Assembly (NCBI GenBank): GCA_002104905.1
Contig: MCFE01000350.1
Location: 1-64,000, forward strand
Source: Basidiobolus meristosporus CBS 931.73
Taxonomy: Eukaryota; Basidiobolomycota; Basidiobolomycetes; Basidiobolales; Basidiobolaceae
Length of the DNA: 64,000 nt
Direction: 5' to 3'
Within the stretch, counting starts at the first letter, position 1. Each line of letters begins with the position of its first letter. Made by a program: the position numbers and the translations under genes. This document shows, in pieces, positions 54,267-64,000 of the stretch. The notes under the pieces are model-generated. The model saw only the letters and a program-made list of their open reading frames with translations. It searched no databases and was not told the DNA's origin.

Positions 54267-55233
54267 TGTTGCAGTATTCTGAGGAGTACTGGAAGTGATG
54301 TGCTGAACCAGAGAATTTACATGTTATTCACTTGTAGATTCATTGATCAAAGGTATTGTTATTATACTGTTGATGAAGTAGAGCAAGCAAGTGTGCAGAG
54401 TTTGTTAAGGAAGGTCCCAGGAATATGTGTGCAAAGCTTCGGGTGTTTTGGACCACTTTAAGAAAGATCATAATCTGCGTATCATATAATTTGGTAAGAA
54501 TATCTTAAGTAAATCCTGACAAGAAATTTGGTCAGGACAGAATGCTAATCTCAGAGTAAGATATTTGTGACTAAGCTAGCATGAGTATTTAGGTGACAAC
54601 TTAATAATTACAACACTCCCACTTGACAAAACATTCATAAGTACACATATTGGCAGTGTGCAAACTGTAATAAGCATACAAGAACTCAACTCTGTTGCAA
54701 ACTGGACTAATATATTATCCAACAGTATATGTATTTGTGCTCAACTTATTTTAACAAGCCACTTTAAGTTCAAGGTGCATATGTACTTGATAGTATGCCT
54801 AAAAATCAGAATGATCCAATCAAACTACTAATTGTCATCTTTGATCAATAGCACAGGCTTTAATAATGAGCTGAGTCTAATTGTCATATTGTAATAGTGC
54901 TATATAGCCTCAGGGCTATCCAATGCATCTTATCTGAGCAAAATTAACCCTCTTTTGGTTAAGTTAAGGTTTTGTCATTAATAGTAGATCTGGAGTCTCC
55001 ATATTTCCAAGCAACAGTTTATTCATTTAGGCAACTATACTCTGTGTCCATATTAGACTCAGAGACAGTTACTTTCATCATATAGACTCTATATGAGGTA
55101 AAAAGATAATGACCTATTTTTGGCCAAGTTAAGGTTTTGTCTTCTACACCTGATTTGGGTTATCTTTGTTTCTGTTGTAAGAGTTTTGGAGATATTGGAA
55201 GTGATTGGGAGAACAAGTAGATTATGTAGTTTT
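54267..55233 (-). mobile_element. copia family B, inverted 3'-end fragment
   Basis: In minus orientation: internal sequence (55233 down to 54616), a purine tract CAAGTGGGAG at 54625-54616, then an LTR 54615-54267 starting TGTTGTAATTATTAAG and ending GCAACA. Related to but distinct from family A. The internal part matches, in reverse complement, ~63440-64000. It is cut off exactly where the forward B LTR begins at 55234. Confidence 0.7.
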
Positions 55234-55581
55234 TGTTGTAATTATTAAGTTGTCATCAAAATATTCATGCTAACTTAGTCACATAGATCTTATTCTTTGA
55301 TTAGCATTCTGTCCTGACCAAGTTTCTTGTGGGATTTACTTGGAATATTTTCACCAAATTATCAGGTACCCAGATTATGATCTTTCTCAAAGTTGTCCAA
55401 AAGCCCCCAAACTTTGCACACATACTCTTGGGACCTTCCTTAACAAGATATACATGTATGATTGCTCTACTTTATCAAAAGTACAAATACCATACTTTTG
55501 ATCAATAAATCTACAAGTGGATAACATGTAGATCCTTTAGCTCTCCACATCACTTCCAATACTCCTCAGATTATTGCAGCA
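55234..55581 (+). repeat. 5' LTR of copia family B (forward copy)
   Basis: TGTTGTAATTATTAAG... to ...TTATTGCAGCA, 348 bp, followed by GGCTATGCGCCCCAAG, a worn version of the family A primer-binding site. Confidence 0.8.
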
Positions 55582-56901
55582 GGCTATGCGCCCCAAGCTT
55601 GCTGTCCTCTTTGTGTCTACTTTGCCTTGGATCCATTTCTGCTAGTCTGGAGAAAGAATATCTGCACTATTGCCCTGCCAAAGTTAAAGATGACTACTGC
55701 TGATAAAAGGACTATGTTCATGAGGATATTGCTGTGGAGAAGAAGGCCTTGCCTTCAAAAGACTCATACAGTAACTACTCAAGCTAGTTATGAAGGAGAG
55801 TTTATCAAGTTGACGCAAAAATATGTCAAGAAATAGAGTGTGTTGGTGCTATACTACTACTGAAGACAATTGCATAATTCCAGCAATTGAGGGTACAGAT
55901 CTACAATAAAATATATTGCTATATGTATTTGTATAGCCTCAATGAACTGTTAAACAAGCTTTTGGATAAGATACTATCCTGAATTTCAAAAAAAAATATA
56001 GATCATCATTGCATGACTGCCGGAGGAAGATTTTACAAAATCTGTTGCTACTCAAAATAAGACTGAGAATGCAAGTACTGGAGCTTTTAACTGCCATTTT
56101 AGACTATCTATTTATGGAAAGAGGTCTCAGAAACAAGCTCTCTGAGTTGTAAGGATCCTGATGATATATATTACAAATATATCCACCTGGAGTACAGATA
56201 TGTACTACACAATCCAATGGAAGAATGCTTTATTTTATCAAGTGTTTTTATACTGAAGCTAATGTACCAGAAGCCAAATATGGAGCTGTTAGATGTGCTA
56301 TCACTCTGCTTAAGTCCCAAAACAGTGGGAGAAAGTATTATTCAAATTTAGCAAAATTAACTCAAGAAGATTCTATCACTAGCCAGTGAGAGTGAAGCAA
56401 ATGATTGCAAGCCTGATTGGAGTATACAACAAAGCAACAGTTGGCCAGTATACAACTGCAGGCCACTCAGAAGATAACATAGTACTTTATACTTGTTATA
56501 TATATATCACTTATTACATTGGGAGAAAACACTTTGTGACATTTGATTCTCAGAATCAGATCAGAAGAATTGCAATTGATCCAGTCACTGCCAAGCTCTG
56601 CAACTCAAAGAGCTATATATTGAAGTCTGATATCAAAGCACTGATGAAACTAGCTTGCAAATGCAGCTTATTTAATTAAATTTGGACAACTCTATCAAAA
56701 TGCTGATTGATCTAAGTAGATGCTGATTTTGACTATATTACTCTCAAATAGTCAAATATTGTGGACAAATGATGTCATGAGGTCTTCTGTACTCAAACAC
56801 ACTGTGGTTCCACCTTTAAGACAGTCCAGAACCATCCCACAAAAGGAATTTCCCTTTGATCATCAGCAGAAAGAGAAAAAGAAGAAAAAATGGGAAAATA
56901 C
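55582..56901 (+). pseudogene. copia family B internal region, left part (interrupted)
   Basis: Internal sequence of the forward B element up to the gypsy insertion point. Only short frames remain (55627-55836, 56386-56679); no domain is recognisable, so it is either heavily decayed or a non-coding derivative. It continues at 62805. Confidence 0.5.
56897..56901 (+). other. target-site duplication, left (AATAC)
   Basis: AATAC immediately before the gypsy 5' LTR; repeated at 62805-62809. Confidence 0.9.
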
Positions 56902-57262
56902 TGTCATGATCACATGACAACCATGAACACCCATGCCAAGTTTCAGCTTCCCAGCTCAATTTCTAAGAGATTCCTTCCGGAACCTTCTACCACCTTCCAG
57001 AAAGTTCCTGACCATTCCAAACCATTGTTACACAATGGAACATTCCATGGAAGCTTTCCATCGTATTTTTTATAGTCCAGTACCATATATGGAAATACCA
57101 GGTCACATGACTTAGTCACATGATCAGGTGACCCAATCCATTTCCCCATCCTGTCTCAGTACCGTGTCATCTATGTCATTATCCCCAGCACCATTGCTGT
57201 GCCTCACCCCACAACCCCATTAGTATTAGCTAACATCTCTCGGCATCAATATAGCCAAAAAG

Positions 57263-57270
57263 TATATATA
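57263..57270 (+). promoter_or_regulatory. TATA box in gypsy LTR
   Basis: TATATATA, 33 nt upstream of the self-primer sequence at 57296, the normal distance to a start site in many eukaryotes. Confidence 0.7.
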
Positions 57271-57295
57271 GTCCTATCCCCCCTTAAGTATTCCT

Positions 57296-57307
57296 CAGTC
57301 TGATAAA
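57296..57307 (+). other. predicted mRNA 5' end / self-primer
   Basis: CAGTCTGATAAA in the LTR, perfectly complementary (12 of 12) to TTTATCAGACTG at 57425-57436, and located where transcription should start. This is the layout of Tf1/sushi self-priming elements. Confidence 0.75.
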
Positions 57308-57424
57308 CACAGGTCTTGAATAAACAGCCTTGCCTTGAATCCTGCCTTGCCTTGATGGTCCACACCTAAGTCCTTTCCTGCCGTGCCTAGCTTTTCCTCC
57401 TGCCTTGTGTCTATTCATAACAGT

Positions 57425-57436
57425 TTTATCAGACTG
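57425..57436 (+). other. primer-binding site of gypsy element
   Basis: TTTATCAGACTG, two bases after the 5' LTR. Pairs with the transcript's own predicted 5' end (57296-57307). Confidence 0.75.
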
Positions 57437-57829
57437 CTCCTGACTTACCTGTGGATCCCTGCCTTCTGCCCAAAGTTTGAAGAAAACTTGTAAAAGGAAT
57501 ACTCACCGTAAGTATCACCCATCATCTTTCCCTAGTCTTGTCCTATAAAGGCAAAGATACTTTATCTTTGTAAAACTATTGGTCAAAGCTGCATTCACTT
57601 TATTACCCTGCTGGTGGAGTTTACAGTTGTTACAGTATTGGAAGCTTTAGTACAATACTCTATCAAAGGACGTTGAAACCAGTACCTTCTGAAGTGACGC
57701 TAACTTATTTAAGTTGGGGATTGTGGCTCAATAGTTGTATTCTTGACATACTAGTGGCTTTACAAACCCACAATCTAGTTTAGTATATTCCAGTATTCCT
57801 TGCAAGTTCATCCGCCTTCCTCTGCTACC

Positions 57830-58762
57830 ATGTCCAACCTAGAGCTGAACTTTGCCCAGCTCATGGCTGCCTTTACCCAACTGCAGCAAGACCATGCAGA
57901 CCTCAGAAACACTCTTGCTCAGTTCCAGAACCAAAGTGTCCAGCAAACTAGCCATGTCCCAGTCTACCAAGAACCCAAGTATACTCCTGCTACCAAGTTC
58001 AATGGCTCTCAGAATGAATTCCGTGGCTTCATCAACATGGTGAAGAACAATCTTGCACTCCAGCCCAACCGGTACCCCACTGACCAGGCCAAAGTTGGGT
58101 TCATCTCCAACCTGCTTACTGGTACAGCTCTCAAGTGGTTCTCCCCATTAGTGGAGACCAACTCTCCCCTACTCAGAGACTACCAAGCCTTTCTCACTGA
58201 AATGGAGCTAACATTTGGTAACCTTGACCAAGCCAGAACTGCTGCCAACAAGATCAAGACCCTCAAGCAAGGGAACAAGCCAGCATCAGTCTATGCCTCA
58301 GAATTCCGACAACTCTCCAGTGACCTCAGCTCCTGGGGTCAAGCAGCCTTGATTAGCCAATTTCAAGATGGCCTCAATGATGAAGTCTGTGATCTGCTAC
58401 TCACACTCCCAGATCCAGATACATTGGTTGAAGCTATGCACCAAGCAATCCGGTGTGATAACAGACTATTCCAGAAGAAGCAAAAGAACCGTCAAAGACA
58501 CATTCCTGTTGCAGTCCCAGCCCCTCCTGCTCCCCAAGTCACTCCAGAAGATCCTATGCAGATTGATAGTGCCAAATACAAGAAACTATCAAAGAGTGAA
58601 AAGTCCAGACGTCAACAAGCCAACCTCTGTCTATACTGTGGCCAACCAGGTCACTTTGCCAAGTCCTGCCCCAACAAGAAGTCCAGCTTCAAGCTGATGC
58701 AGTCCTCCAGCAACCAACCTGATCCAGATCTGTCGGGAAACTCCAATGTCCAGTTGCACTGA
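57830..58762 (+). CDS. gypsy Gag
   Basis: 310 residues from the first ATG after a ~400-nt leader ([17 protein letters not shown]). Retrotransposon Gag (capsid-like) domain ~60-210: [67 protein letters not shown]. Zinc knuckle [14 protein letters not shown] near 280. Ends TGA at 58760-58762 after SGNSNVQLH; the GGA AAC codons belong to the frameshift heptamer. Gag forms the virus-like particle and packages the RNA. Confidence 0.93.
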   Translation: MSNLELNFAQLMAAFTQLQQDHADLRNTLAQFQNQSVQQTSHVPVYQEPKYTPATKFNGSQNEFRGFINMVKNNLALQPNRYPTDQAKVGFISNLLTGTALKWFSPLVETNSPLLRDYQAFLTEMELTFGNLDQARTAANKIKTLKQGNKPASVYASEFRQLSSDLSSWGQAALISQFQDGLNDEVCDLLLTLPDPDTLVEAMHQAIRCDNRLFQKKQKNRQRHIPVAVPAPPAPQVTPEDPMQIDSAKYKKLSKSEKSRRQQANLCLYCGQPGHFAKSCPNKKSSFKLMQSSSNQPDPDLSGNSNVQLH

Positions 58763-58777
58763 CAGGCTTGCAACTGG
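58735..58777 (+). promoter_or_regulatory. -1 ribosomal frameshift signal between gag and pol
   Basis: Slippery heptamer GGGAAAC (58735-58741) in the correct phase (G GGA AAC in the gag frame), 8-nt spacer (58742-58749), then a perfect 9-bp stem CCAGTTGCA (58750-58758) / TGCAACTGG (58769-58777) with a 10-nt loop. The gag stop lies in the loop. Loop bases TGACAGGC (58760-58767) are complementary to GCCTGTCA at 58848-58855, so a pseudoknot is possible. Confidence 0.85.
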
Positions 58778-61700
58778 ACCCACCCATGAAAATCCAGCAT
58801 ATCCAAGAATCTTCCTTTGCCACAAAATCTATCCAGTCCTTGAGAATGCCTGTCAAAATCCAGATCCCTGACTCCAGTCCTGTCCCAGCCCTAGCCCTGA
58901 TTGATTCCGGTGCTTCATCCTGTTTCATTGACCAAGCCTTTGTCCAGAAGCACTCTATTCCTGTTACCTTGAAATCCTGTCCAGTCCAAGTAGAAGTTAT
59001 TGATGGAAGATCACTCTCCTCTGGTGCCATTACCCATGAAACATGCTTACTCCAGCTGTCCAGTACTGCCCACCAAGAAAGAATTGCCTTCAACATCATC
59101 AACTCACCACACTATCCTATTGTGCTTGGAAGCTCATGGTTGAGCTACCACAATCCGAGTATTGATTGGAAATCCAAGATCCTGTCATTCACCAGATCCC
59201 ACCAAGTCAACTCCATGAAATCTCCAGACCCTGATAACCGTGAAAAGACGGTTGCCAACAGTTCAACAGCCCAAGATACCTTGCCAGCTGAAGGAGCCCC
59301 CTCAGCAACTATACCAGCCAAGTACCAAGAGTTTGCCCATGTCTTTGACAAGAAGAAAGCAGAACTCCTCCCTGACCATTGGCCTTATGACTGCCCTATT
59401 GACCTTGAAGATGGAAAAGTCCCTCCATTTGGCCCAATATATAACCTCTCCCAGCCGGAGTTGAAAGAACTCCATGGTTATATTCAAGAAAACCTCCAGA
59501 AGGGTTTTATTCAGCACTCCAAATCACCTGCTGGAGCCCCAATCCTCTTTGTCAAGAAGAAGGATGGCACCCTCAGAATGTGTGTGGACTACCGTGCTTT
59601 GAATAAGATCACAGTCAAGAACCGCTACCCCCTGCCCCTGATCAACACACTGTTGGATCAGCTATCTGCTGCCCAAGTCTTCACCAAGATAGACTTGAGA
59701 GGAGCTTACAATCTTGTCAGAATCAAGCCTGGTGATGAATGGAAAACTGCCTTTCGCACAAGATATGGCCACTTTGAATACAAAGTAATGCCATTTGGCC
59801 TCACCAATGCCCCTGCTGTGTTTCAACACCTCATGAATGACATATTCCGTGAATACCTTGACCATTTTGTGGTAATCTACCTTGATGATATTCTCATATA
59901 CTCCAAGAGCCAAGATGAACATGATGAACATGTCAAGAAAGTATTGAGAAAACTAGACTCTGCCGGTCTCTATGCCAAGCTAGAGAAGTGTGAATTTGAC
60001 CAGAGAGAAGTGGAATTTCTTGGTTATCTCATCAGCCCTGAGGGAACAAGAATGGACCCAAAGAAAGTTGACTCAGTCCAATCCTGGAAAACACCAAGCT
60101 CAATCAAGGAAGTACAATCCTTCCTGGGATTTGCCAACTTCTATCGCAGGTTCATAGTCAACTACTCCAAGATAGTCACCCCTCTGACAAAGCTTACCCA
60201 GAAGAACACACCTTTTGCCTGGAATGAGGAGCAATCCAGCTCATTCAACCAACTCAAGAAATCTTTCCTGAAGGCCCCCCTGCTTGCCCACCCTGACCTT
60301 GAGAAGCAATTCATAGTGGAGACTGATGCTTCTGATTTTGCCCTTGGTGCCATACTCTCCCAGTATGATGAGGACAATGTGTTGCACCCCATTGCATTCT
60401 ACTCTCGGAAGTTTTCCCCTGCAGAGATCAACTACGATATCTATGATAAGGAGTTGCTTGCCATCATTGTAGCCTTTGAGCAATGGAGACACTACCTGGA
60501 CGGTGCAAAACACAAAATCAAAGTCTTCTGTGACCATAAGAACCTTGAGTACTTTGCAACTTCCAAAGTACTAAACCGGAGACAAGCCAGATGGTCACTC
60601 TTCCTGTCCAGCTTTGACTTTACTATCACCTATAGACCTGGTGCAAAGCAAGGAAAGCCTGATGCCCTGTCCAGAAAAAAGGAATATGCCCTGGAAGAGG
60701 GAGATGATGCCTGTTGGCAAATGGAACACCCACTGCTGAGCAAGAAACATTTTGAGATTCTTGCCACCCAGTCCTCAAGTCTTGTCATCCCTTCATTCCT
60801 AGTAAGGATATCAGAGTCCCAGGCCTCTGATATGACTTCCAGCAGCATCAAGAAATATCTGGAATCCCCAGTTGGGCCCCCTCCCAAGTTCCCAAACATC
60901 CAGAACCTGCATTTGGTAAACAACCTCATCTACCACAAGCAGCAGCTTTATGTCCCAGATCTTGCCACCCAGCTAGACATCATTAAGTCTCGGCATGATT
61001 CAATGGCTGCAGGCCACTTTGGTACTGCCAAAACCTTGAATGCTATCAAAAGAGATTTCTGGTGGCCTAGAATGATAACTCTTATCAAAGAGTACATTCT
61101 GACTTGTGATATTTGCAACCGTGCAAAACCAGCCAGACACCAGCCCTATGGACTTCTTCAACCCCTGCCTATCCCAGAACACCAATGGAGATCTATATCT
61201 ATGGACTTCATTACTGACCTCCCTGAGTCATGTGGCTTCAATGCTATACTTGTAGTGGCTGACCGGCTGACCAAGATGGCTCACTTCATCCCTTGCTGTA
61301 AGAACACTGATGCAAAAGAAACTGCTGCTTTAGTCCTGAAGAATATTTTCCGCCTTCATGGTATCCCCAGTGATATTGTGTCAGATAGAGGCCCACAGTT
61401 TGTGTCCAAGTTTTGGAAACACTTCATGCAATACCTCGGTGTTCAAGTCAAGCTCTCTACTGCCTTCCATCCACAGTCTGATGGCCAGACTGAAAGAATC
61501 AACCAGATTCTGGAGCAATACCTCCGGTGCTATATCAATTACCAGCAAGACAATTGGGTTGACCTACTCCCTGTTGCTGAGTTTGCCTACAACAACTCAA
61601 GTCATAGTGCAACCGGTTTTACACCATTCTATGCAAACTATGGATTCCACCCTCAGTTTGATATCCAGATTCCAACAAACCCAATGAGCCCACATGCGGC

Positions 61701-62283
61701 TGAACATGCCCAAGCAATCCAGGACATCCAGAGCACCCTCAAGGAAGAGCTATCCTTAGCTCAGGAAAGCTACAAGAAATTTGCCAATCTAAAACGGCAT
61801 CCCAGCCCTGATCTTAATGAAGGAGATTCTGTATGGTTGCTCAGAAGAAACATCAGCACCAACCGCCCTTGTGACAAGTTGGATTTCAAGAAACTTGGTC
61901 CCTTTAAGATCAAGAAGAAGCTTAGCCCTATAGTATATCAGCTACAGTTACCAGCAAGTATGAAAATCCATGATACTTTCCATGTGTCCCTCCTGGAGCC
62001 GTATTGTAGGAACACATTGCCAAACCGGCTAGAAGCAAAGCCCCAAGCTATCCAGGTTGACCAACATCAAGAATTTGAAGTTAAACAGATTCTAGACTCC
62101 AAGTATATCCGGTCAAAGCTGTACTACTTAGTAGACTGGATTGGTTATGGCCCAAGTGACCAAACATGGGAACCAGCTACACATCTCACTAATTGTCAAG
62201 AACTAGTTACCCAGTTCCACCAACAATATCCTGCAAAACCTGCCCCAAAGGGAAACAGAGCTCCGCCTGGAAGAGGAGAATAG
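58741..62283 (+). CDS. gypsy Pol (protease, RT, RNase H, integrase, chromodomain)
   Basis: Expressed by -1 shifting from Gag; its frame is open from 58723 and has no ATG before MKIQHIQ. About 1180 residues, no stops. Protease [12 protein letters not shown]; reverse transcriptase [27 protein letters not shown] and the catalytic [11 protein letters not shown]; RNase [14 protein letters not shown] and [11 protein letters not shown]; integrase zinc finger HH-CC ([18 protein letters not shown]), catalytic core [33 protein letters not shown]; chromodomain [20 protein letters not shown] then [17 protein letters not shown]. The chromodomain, read to target heterochromatin in related elements, defines a chromovirus. 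The last codons overlap the purine tract; the stop abuts the 3' LTR. Confidence 0.95.
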   Translation, partial: LQCPVALTGLQLDPPMKIQHIQESSFATKSIQSLRMPVKIQIPDSSPVPALALIDSGASSCFIDQAFVQKHSIPVTLKSCPVQVEVIDGRSLSSGAITHETCLLQLSSTAHQERIAFNIINSPHYPIVLGSSWLSYHNPSIDWKSKILSFTRSHQVNSMKSPDPDNREKTVANSSTAQDTLPAEGAPSATIPAKYQEFAHVFDKKKAELLPDHWPYDCPIDLEDGKVPPFGPIYNLSQPELKELHGYIQENLQKGFIQHSKSPAGAPILFVKKKDGTLRMCVDYRALNKITVKNRYPLPLINTLLDQLSAAQVFTKIDLRGAYNLVRIKPGDEWKTAFRTRYGHFEYKVMPFGLTNAPAVFQHLMNDIFREYLDHFVVIYLDDILIYSKSQDEHDEHVKKVLRKLDSAGLYAKLEKCEFDQREVEFLGYLISPEGTRMDPKKVDSVQSWKTPSSIKEVQSFLGFANFYRRFIVNYSKIVTPLTKLTQKNTPFAWNEEQSSSFNQLKKSFLKAPLLAHPDLEKQFIVETDASDFALGAILSQYDEDNVLHPIAFYSRKFSPAEINYDIYDKELLAIIVAFEQWRHYLDGAKHKIKVFCDHKNLEYFATSKVLNRRQARWSLFLSSFDFTITYRPGAKQGKPDALSRKKEYALEEGDDACWQMEHPLLSKKHFEILATQSSSLVIPSFLVRISESQASDMTSSSIKKYLESPVGPPPKFPNIQNLHLVNNLIYHKQQLYVPDLATQLDIIKSRHDSMAAGHFGTAKTLNAIKRDFWWPRMITLIKEYILTCDICNRAKPARHQPYGLLQPLPIPEHQWRSISMDFITDLPESCGFNAILVVADRLTKMAHFIPCCKNTDAKETAALVLKNIFRLHGIPSDIVSDRGPQFVSKFWKHFMQYLGVQVKLSTAFHPQSDGQTERINQILEQYLRCYINYQQDNWVDLLPVAEFAYNNSSHSATGFTPFYANYGFHPQFDIQIPTNPMSPHAAEHAQAIQDIQSTLKEELSLAQESYKKFANLKRHPSPDLNEGDSVWLLRRNISTNRPCDKLDFKKLGPFKIKKKLSPIVYQLQLPASMKIHDTFHVSLLEPYCRNTLPNRLEAKPQAIQVDQHQEFEVKQILDSKYIRSKLYYLVDWIGYGPSDQTWEPATHLTNCQELVTQFHQQYPAKPAPKGNRAPPGRGE
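62269..62280 (+). other. polypurine tract of gypsy element
   Basis: GGAAGAGGAGAA, three bases before the 3' LTR and inside the end of pol. Primes plus-strand synthesis. Confidence 0.75.
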
Positions 62284-62804
62284 TGTCATGATCACATGAC
62301 AACCATGAACACCCATGCCAAGTTTCAGCTTCCCAGCTCAATTTCTAAGAGATTCCTTCCGGAACCTTCTACCACCTTCCAGAAAGTTCCTGACCATTCC
62401 AAACCATTGTTACACAATGGAACATTCCATGGAAGCTTTCCATCGTATTTTTTATAGTCCAGTACCATATATGGAAATACCAGGTCACATGACTTAGTCA
62501 CATGATCAGGTGACCCAATCCATTTCCCCATCCTGTCTCAGTACCGTGTCATCTATGTCATTATCCCCAGCACCATTGCTGTGCCTCACCCCACAACCCC
62601 ATTAGTATTAGCTAACATCTCTCGGCATCAATATAGCCAAAAAGTATATATAGTCCTATCCCCCCTTAAGTATTCCTCAGTCTGATAAACACAGGTCTTG
62701 AATAAACAGCCTTGCCTTGAATCCTGCCTTGCCTTGATGGTCCACACCTAAGTCCTTTCCTGCCGTGCCTAGCTTTTCCTCCTGCCTTGTGTCTATTCAT
62801 AACA
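62284..62804 (+). repeat. 3' LTR of gypsy element
   Basis: 521 bp, no difference seen from the 5' LTR. Confidence 0.95.
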
Positions 62805-64000
62805 AATACTACTACCGCAAATCAGGCTACTTTCTAAATGGAGCCAAAGCCTATGTAGGCTCTATTTGGACTATCTGGCAATGCAGATATGCTTCATGGA
62901 GCCTCTTGTACCAAGTTATCAAGCCAGAAACCACAGAGAGCCTTGAAATTTCAACAGGATCTGTCAGATACTTTAGTATATATTAGAGCAGATTATTTAA
63001 TGCAGAAGTCATGATGTCTGCTGTCTATGGAGCTGAAGGAAAAAGGTGCAAGGATCAACCTAATGGGTTTTATGAAATCTGAAGTCACTGAAAAGATTGT
63101 GAGCTTTGCAAACCAAGCTCAAGGTTAAAAATAACTATCAGGAGAATGTGGATAATCAAAGCCCTTGTCAAGGAGAATCTCACTTCTAGAAGTCACCAGT
63201 ATCTACTCTACAGTATATTATGATAAGACAGACGCAGCTGTATCAGTCCAAATCAGTAGAAGTACTCTAAAAAATAGCTACCAAATATCCAATGGTACAT
63301 TCTGATACTAAACTGGGTAAATCAAGAAGCAAGTGGACTTTGAATCTACTGTAAATGAAACAATCAGTCTAAAGAAAGTTACTACAACTTAAGGAAAATA
63401 AATATGACCATTTTGGATCATTTTTGTGGGTCTGAATCACTAAATCAACATGGTTCAAGTGGGAGCAGGCCATCCCAGCTCAGAGTTGAGCAAAGCCTCC
63501 ATTTTGGCCATGTTTGTATGTGCCAGGAAATGAGGATAATCCTGATCAGGCATAAATGACAAAACCTTAACTTGGCCCAATATAGGTCAATTCTTTTACC
63601 TCATATAGAGTCTATATGATGGAAGCAACTGTTCCTGAGCCAAATATGGACATACAGTGAAGTTGTCTAAATGAATTAGACTTTTGCCCAGAAATAAGGA
63701 AACTGCAGATTTGCTGTAAATGACAAAACCTTAACTTGACCAAAAGTGGGTCAATTTTACTCTAACAAGAAACATTGAATAGCCCAGAGGCTATATATCA
63801 TTGTAACAGCCTCAGAACTGATAAAAGCAAATGATTAGTTTTTTGATCAGATCATTCTGAATTTTGGGCATATTATTAAGTGAATATGCACATTAAGTTC
63901 TTGCTCAATTAAGCTGAACACAAATGAATATATTCTTGGAAAATATATTAGTCCAGTATGCAACACATTTAAACTTTATATCTGTATTACAAACTGAACA
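62805..64000 (+). pseudogene. copia family B internal region, right part
   Basis: Starts with the second AATAC. Continues the element broken at 56901. From ~63440 it matches the reverse complement of 54650-55165, which adjoins an LTR there; so this copy's own 3' LTR should lie just past the window end. Two CCAAGTTAAGGTTTTGTC-like motifs occur (reverse complement near 63555-63575 and 63722-63742). No open frame with recognisable domains. Confidence 0.6.

Larger units (their letters stand above)
56902..57422 (+). repeat. 5' LTR of gypsy element
   Basis: TGTCATGATCACATGACA... to ...TTCATAACA. Begins with a palindromic TGTCATGATCACATGACA-type tract; carries TATA, transcription start and AATAAA (AATAAAC near 57319). 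Confidence 0.95.
56902..62804 (+). mobile_element. Ty3/gypsy chromovirus, Tf1/sushi-like, full-length and young
   Basis: 5.9 kb. LTRs of exactly 521 bp (56902-57422 and 62284-62804) with no difference I can see, perfect 5-bp AATAC target duplication, intact gag and pol, self-priming primer-binding site, purine tract at the 3' end, and a C-terminal chromodomain. Everything needed for movement appears present, so this copy inserted recently and may be active. It sits inside the forward copia B element. Confidence 0.95.

Overview
The window reads as nuclear DNA of a fungus. Most genes have several short introns (about 50-90 nt) with GT..AG ends and yeast-like branch sites (TACTAAC appears in the GPCR and ORC4 introns). 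The proteins are fungal in type: an Uds1 septation protein, an OFA-family transporter, a fungal 7TM receptor, RPL37, EBP2, Sba1/p23 and BUB3. A CREB-type bZIP, a SNAPC4-like Myb protein, an LRRC58-like LRR protein and formate/nitrite channels together fit an early-diverging (zygomycete-grade) lineage better than Dikarya. That placement is inference only.

Layout. 1-5.5 kb: a twice-present bacterial-type DUF3291 gene on a 0.75-kb direct repeat, a U6 snRNA, a tRNA-Arg(CCT) with a damaged acceptor stem, and a decayed LTR. 5.5-23 kb: a seven-helix receptor, a 31-bp minisatellite, a coiled-coil/Myb protein, a CREB-like bZIP, a Ser/Thr/Pro-rich protein, a mitochondrial rhomboid protease, p23, three tandem formate/nitrite transporters (two nearly identical) and a CofD/YvcK-like protein. 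23-37 kb: BUB3, a YCII protein, ORC4, an LRR protein, an acyltransferase and an ETHE1-like sulfur dioxygenase, flanked by two copies of an F-box-like relic. 37-48 kb: a homeodomain protein, Uds1, an oxalate/formate-type MFS transporter, and a divergent ribosome-biogenesis pair (EBP2 and RPL37) next to casein kinase 2 beta.

48.8-64 kb is a nested retrotransposon block. It holds stacked decayed LTRs, a complete but dead Ty1/copia element (family A), an inverted fragment and a forward copy of a second copia family (B), and a young, apparently intact Ty3/gypsy chromovirus inserted into the forward B copy. The gypsy copy has LTRs with no difference that I can see, a perfect 5-bp target duplication and open gag and pol. 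It also shows two RNA signals directly in sequence: a self-priming arrangement like Tf1/sushi (a primer-binding site complementary to the predicted 5' end of its own transcript) and a textbook -1 frameshift signal (slippery heptamer, 8-nt spacer, perfect 9-bp hairpin, possible pseudoknot partner). The block is strongly CpG-poor compared with the host genes, which suggests cytosine methylation of transposons.

Functional themes: chromosome replication and segregation (ORC4, BUB3), snRNA transcription (U6 and a SNAPC4-like protein), ribosome biogenesis (EBP2, RPL37), small-carboxylate transport (three FNT plus OFA), and signalling and transcription (GPCR, bZIP, homeodomain, CK2 beta). The genes look like independent neighbours; nothing indicates a cluster with one pathway, apart from the FNT array.
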